Below are positions 62,499-64,000 of a DNA stretch of 64,000 nucleotides, one piece after another (positions within the stretch are counted from its first letter, which is position 1; every line of letters begins with the position of its first letter). This DNA comes from Thalassolituus sp. UBA1087. GTDB taxonomy: Bacteria > Pseudomonadota > Gammaproteobacteria > Pseudomonadales > Oceanobacteraceae. The stretch spans positions 48,953 to 112,952 of the forward strand of contig DCCG01000027.1 of NCBI GenBank assembly GCA_002314145.1. Reading direction: 5' to 3'. Under the pieces are notes generated by a model. It made no database searches and had not been told where the DNA came from. It was given only the letters and a program-made list of their open reading frames with translations. Position numbers and translations under genes: made by a program.

Positions 62499-63659
62499 CT
62501 AAAAAAATGTGATTTCATCATCCGGTTTATTACCGGCCGGATTATTCAGTTTCTGTTCTTCCATGGTGTAGCCTGACTCCATCTCTTTGATCCAGATATC
62601 CGGATCGGGAAATTCACGCTGGTCAGCGCCCGCCTCGATTGCGGCAATGATATCCCCAAGGTTTGTCTGGCTGTCCCGTACATGGGCGAGAATCTGACTG
62701 GTACGGTCCTGAAACTGCAGTGACACCAGCACTTCGGAGATCTCGCCACTGATCACACGGCTGTCTTCCTGCAGTGTGTTATATGCGTCATTCATATCTG
62801 CCGCGGCATGTTCAAACTTCTGCAGAAACTCCTGGATCAGGGTTTCCGAATGCCTGACCATGTCAGTATCTTCCTCGGAATAGCGCGACGAAGCGGTCAG
62901 CGTCTTATGCACGGCGGCATTCACAGCGTCTACTTTTTCACGCATTTCTTTGCCGGTTTCCCCTGAACGGGTCGACAAGGTACGGACTTCATCGGCCACC
63001 ACGGCAAACCCCCGCCCGCTTTCGCCGGCCCGTGCAGCCTCGATGGCGGCATTAAGCGCCAGCAGGTTGGTCTGCTCAGCGATACTGCCAACCTCATCGG
63101 CCATGGATTTAAGCTCTTCGGTAAAATCACCCAGTGTTTTTATTTCACTGAGAAGGTTTTCTTTCATATCCAGAGACTGGCGGAATGAATCAATAATCGA
63201 CTGCAGCCCCACACTGCTTTCATTCAATAACTGTAATATGTCCGTCTGGCTGCCGGCCTCCGGGTTGTTATTGGTGGTACGTGAGAGACTGTTGTGGATG
63301 TAATCCACCAGATAAGAAAAACGATCAGCCAGTTGACGGATAGCATCTTCGGTCTGATGACGTGCCATTTCGATATGCTCAGACCAGACCGGCAAAGCTC
63401 TCAGGCAAACACCCATCACTTTATGCTCCTGCCCGGGTTCAGCCACTGGCTGTGGATTGTCCCGTTCTTCTTCTGCCAGAGACTCTCTGCTGTCAGGGCG
63501 GGATGACATCCAGAGACCGGCAAACACCGCCAGCAGAACAGCCGCGACAACAATGTCGGTTATGCGGCTGTCAACAGCGATCAGCAAGACTGCACACATT
63601 GGCACCAGTGTGAGTACAATTTTATTTAACGTATTTTTTTCTGTGGAAAAATCCATCAT
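62499..63659 (-). CDS. Short MCP-like protein with a CheZ-like motif
   Basis: A 386-aa protein, first gene of the operon. Two adjacent membrane helices (about 12-29 and 33-51) leave almost no periplasmic domain. An MCP-type coiled coil follows with the tip GSIAEQTNLLALNAAIEAAR (about 191-210). Near the C-terminus, residues 315-322 read QFQDRTSQ: the D-x-x-x-Q pattern (Asp318, Gln322) and flanking residues match the CheZ phosphatase active region. The tail PDDEITFF is acidic-aromatic like CheZ's CheY-binding tail. It may be a receptor, a CheY phosphatase or both. A second in-frame ATG lies at 63656. Confidence 0.8.
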   Translation of the reverse strand: MMDFSTEKNTLNKIVLTLVPMCAVLLIAVDSRITDIVVAAVLLAVFAGLWMSSRPDSRESLAEEERDNPQPVAEPGQEHKVMGVCLRALPVWSEHIEMARHQTEDAIRQLADRFSYLVDYIHNSLSRTTNNNPEAGSQTDILQLLNESSVGLQSIIDSFRQSLDMKENLLSEIKTLGDFTEELKSMADEVGSIAEQTNLLALNAAIEAARAGESGRGFAVVADEVRTLSTRSGETGKEMREKVDAVNAAVHKTLTASSRYSEEDTDMVRHSETLIQEFLQKFEHAAADMNDAYNTLQEDSRVISGEISEVLVSLQFQDRTSQILAHVRDSQTNLGDIIAAIEAGADQREFPDPDIWIKEMESGYTMEEQKLNNPAGNKPDDEITFF

Positions 63660-64000
63660 GCTCGTCTTTACCCTGCATCATTCAGCGCTTTCTGTTCAGT
63701 GGCTGAACTGATTCTTTCAGCTGTTCAGCCTGTTTCTGAGTCTGTTCCTTAAATGGAACCCGCTGTCATATGGGTAAAGCATGGCAAAAGCCATGATTTA
63801 CGCTTATCAGAAAATTATGATTTAACCGTCAGAAAAGCCGCATACCGGGTAGGATTTCCCCTACCCTGGCAGCGCAGCTGTTTCAGGCATGATCTGCCCG
63901 GAAAGAAGCCCGGCAGTGATCCACTGCTGTCCCACAGTTTGATAGTACTCCGCTTTCTATAAACAACTTTTAAATCCGTAGTGACTGATGCCTCCCAGGG
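63660..64000. other. Upstream region of the chemotaxis operon
   Basis: 341 bp to the window edge. A GGCTGAAC-N14-GTTCAGCC perfect 8-bp inverted repeat at 63701-63730 lies 42 bp before the first chemotaxis gene, with further CTGTTCAG copies at 63692 and 63721. It may be a regulator site or a 5' leader hairpin. I looked for a sigma-28-type promoter and found none convincing. No gene supported. Confidence 0.45.

Noticed and set aside
1..64000. tRNA, rRNA, CRISPR arrays, insertion sequences, prophage genes
   Set aside because: No cloverleaf, regularly spaced repeats, transposase or phage proteins were recognised by reading; a dedicated tRNA or CRISPR search was not possible.

Overview
This 64 kb window reads as chromosomal DNA of a marine, hydrocarbon-using gammaproteobacterium, most likely of the Oceanospirillales (Thalassolituus/Oceanobacter-like). 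The evidence is an AlkB-family membrane hydroxylase with its reductase, a Na+-pumping oxaloacetate decarboxylase, PutA/PutP, CmoAB, a CryPro-type photolyase and a P. aeruginosa che2-like chemotaxis operon. The genus is inference only. I see no rRNA, tRNA, CRISPR array, transposase or prophage.

Left edge (1-2446): a WYL-domain regulator of the BrxR/CapW kind reads leftward out of the window, next to a ParD-like antitoxin/zeta-type toxin pair. This is the only accessory, defence-like part. Next comes a two-gene operon for an FAD dehydrogenase and an acetolactate-synthase-like ThDP enzyme (2447-5751).

Proline block (5849-12471): PutA without the DNA-binding domain, PutP, and a divergent Lrp/AsnC regulator that probably replaces PutA's missing repressor function. 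It is followed by 9.4 kb (12491-21896) of transglutaminase, circularly permuted ATP-grasp, alpha-E and DUF2126 amidoligase genes. These form two modules, a predicted peptide-tagging system of unknown product.

Middle (22451-38412): ZIP metal transporter, FeS photolyase, Dps, a GGDEF/EAL protein divergent from an outer-membrane barrel and a PstS-like periplasmic protein, an ArsP-type permease with a small thioredoxin, a partial cobalamin set (btuF-like, cobD, cobQ), a globin, and an AraC regulator divergent from a D-aminoacylase-like amidohydrolase.

Right-middle (38470-54592): outer-membrane barrel, oadGAB, dusC, yjdM, creA, an unrecognised 280-aa protein, a YghU-like GST, a cupin, DAHP synthase, the alkB/reductase/AraC cluster, and cmoAB. 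The DAHP synthase gene has an elaborate leader. A short peptide rich in Trp, Phe and Tyr precedes a terminator/antiterminator, and then comes a second short peptide ending Tyr-Trp-Tyr inside a hairpin.

Right edge (54731-63659): one leftward chemotaxis operon, mcp-like - cheY - STAS - cheA - mcp - cheW - cheR - cheD - cheB. It has no cheZ, but its first gene carries a CheZ-like D-x-x-x-Q motif. The most rewarding places for follow-up are the tandem aromatic leader peptides, the CheZ-like motif, the doubled amidoligase cluster and whatever lies left of position 1.
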